From: Cryobacterium sp. HLT2-28
Lineage (GTDB): Bacteria; Actinomycetota; Actinomycetes; Actinomycetales; Microbacteriaceae
Direction of reading: 5' to 3'
Assembly (NCBI RefSeq): GCF_004402495.1
Contig: NZ_SOFH01000012.1
Location: forward strand, 1-64,000
Length of the DNA stretch: 64,000 bases
Positions 63,476-64,000 of the stretch are shown here, piece by piece. Both the position numbers and the translations under genes were made by a program. Below the pieces are notes generated by a model. The model was not told the origin of the DNA and ran no database searches. It saw only the letters and a list, made by a program, of their open reading frames with translations. Position 1 is the stretch's first letter; each line of letters opens with the position of its first letter.

Positions 63476-64000
63476 ATGACTTCCCTGCCCCGGCTCGTGG
63501 CCTTCGACCTCGACGACACCCTCGCCGCCTCCAAGTCGCCGCTCGACCCCCGGATGGCGGCGTTGATGGTGCGCCTGCTCGGCGCAGTCGAAGTGTGCGT
63601 GATCTCCGGCGGCCAGATCGCCCAGTTCCATATGCAGCTGATCGACAACCTCGACAACGTCAGCGACGAGGCCCTCGCCGGGCTGCATCTGATGCCCACC
63701 TGCGGAACCCAGTACTACCGCCACATCGAGGGTTCGTGGACCCAGATCTACGCCGAGCTCCTCACCGACGCGGAGAAGGCCAGCGCGCTGATCGCGGTCG
63801 AAGCCACCGCCCGCGAGCTCGGCTACTGGGAGAGCGACACCTGGGGTCCGATCCTCGAGGACCGCGGCTCGCAGATCACCTTCTCCGCGCTCGGCCAGGC
63901 TGCCCCGGTCGCCGCGAAGACCGCCTGGGACCCGAGCGGGGAGAAGAAGAACACCCTTCGCGAAGCGGTGCAGGCGCTGCTGCCCGACCTCGAGGTGCGC
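63476..64000 (+). CDS. HAD-superfamily phosphatase (partial)
   Basis: The first 175 residues of a HAD hydrolase, cut by the window end. HAD motif 1 is VAFDLDDTLAASKSPLDP, motif 2 is CVISGG. Then QFHMQLIDNLDNVSDEALAG and TCGTQYYRHIEGSW lead into a cap region; EKKNTLREAVQALL is near the end. The pattern suggests an HAD-IIB, phosphomannomutase- or trehalose-phosphatase-like enzyme. AAGGA precedes the ATG by 10 bp. Confidence 0.85.
   Translation, partial: MTSLPRLVAFDLDDTLAASKSPLDPRMAALMVRLLGAVEVCVISGGQIAQFHMQLIDNLDNVSDEALAGLHLMPTCGTQYYRHIEGSWTQIYAELLTDAEKASALIAVEATARELGYWESDTWGPILEDRGSQITFSALGQAAPVAAKTAWDPSGEKKNTLREAVQALLPDLEVR

Overview
The window is very G+C-rich DNA with actinobacterial gene content. 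It has a DUF222/HNH endonuclease, a HelD-type helicase, ClpC, DUF4012, an LAxTG-type sorting signal, many GTG starts and many 4-bp ATGA/GTGA overlaps. Together with a dispersed GGTGGTCGAGCCTGTCGAGACC repeat, this suggests a member of the Microbacteriaceae. The family assignment is inference; no rRNA or tRNA gene was seen.

Layout. (1) 0.2-1.9 kb: small membrane protein and cardiolipin synthase. (2) 1.9-12.4 kb: a minus-strand operon made of a substrate-binding lipoprotein, two ATPases, two permeases, a GH3 beta-glucosidase, a sugar isomerase and a Gfo/Idh/MocA oxidoreductase. It imports and breaks down an oligosaccharide or glycoside. A divergent TetR gene and a clear palindromic operator lie at its head. 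(3) 12.5-23.9 kb: clpC, an N-acetyltransferase, a 1591-residue secreted nuclease/5'-nucleotidase, a small membrane protein, UDP-glucose dehydrogenase and a CPBP protease. (4) 24-37.8 kb: an exopolysaccharide locus with a Wzc-like kinase and its phosphatase, priming transferase, glycosyltransferases, flippase, polymerase, two hexapeptide acetyltransferases, a DUF4012 protein and an LAHTG-anchored surface protein. Its centre (about 28.6-35.4 kb) is visibly richer in A/T and was probably acquired. (5) 38-55.7 kb: a stress and accessory region. It holds a Phd/RelE-type toxin-antitoxin pair behind a 9-bp tandem repeat, a frameshifted PPK2, and a two-armed Asp23/Gls24 envelope-stress cluster with its own ECF-type sigma factor. 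It also holds dps, an acyl-CoA dehydrogenase / PIG-L-NodS fusion / GT2 operon, and many broken genes (glycosyltransferase, PRC-barrel, DUF2382, IS3, second dps, carboxylate-amine ligase). (6) 55.7-64 kb: a sigma factor with a large membrane partner, a second toxin-antitoxin pair, the HNH endonuclease, HelD, and the start of a HAD phosphatase cut by the window end.

The most interesting signals are two. One is a 37-bp promoter-like element present twice (41006 and 45200) with identical internal spacing, upstream of two arms of the Asp23 stress region beside its sigma-factor gene. The other is the compact Nod-factor-like enzyme set at 48.3-51.5 kb. The dispersed repeat also lies inside coding sequence: it supplies the start and an internal insert of the tyrosine phosphatase, and it sits at the truncation point of the ligase.
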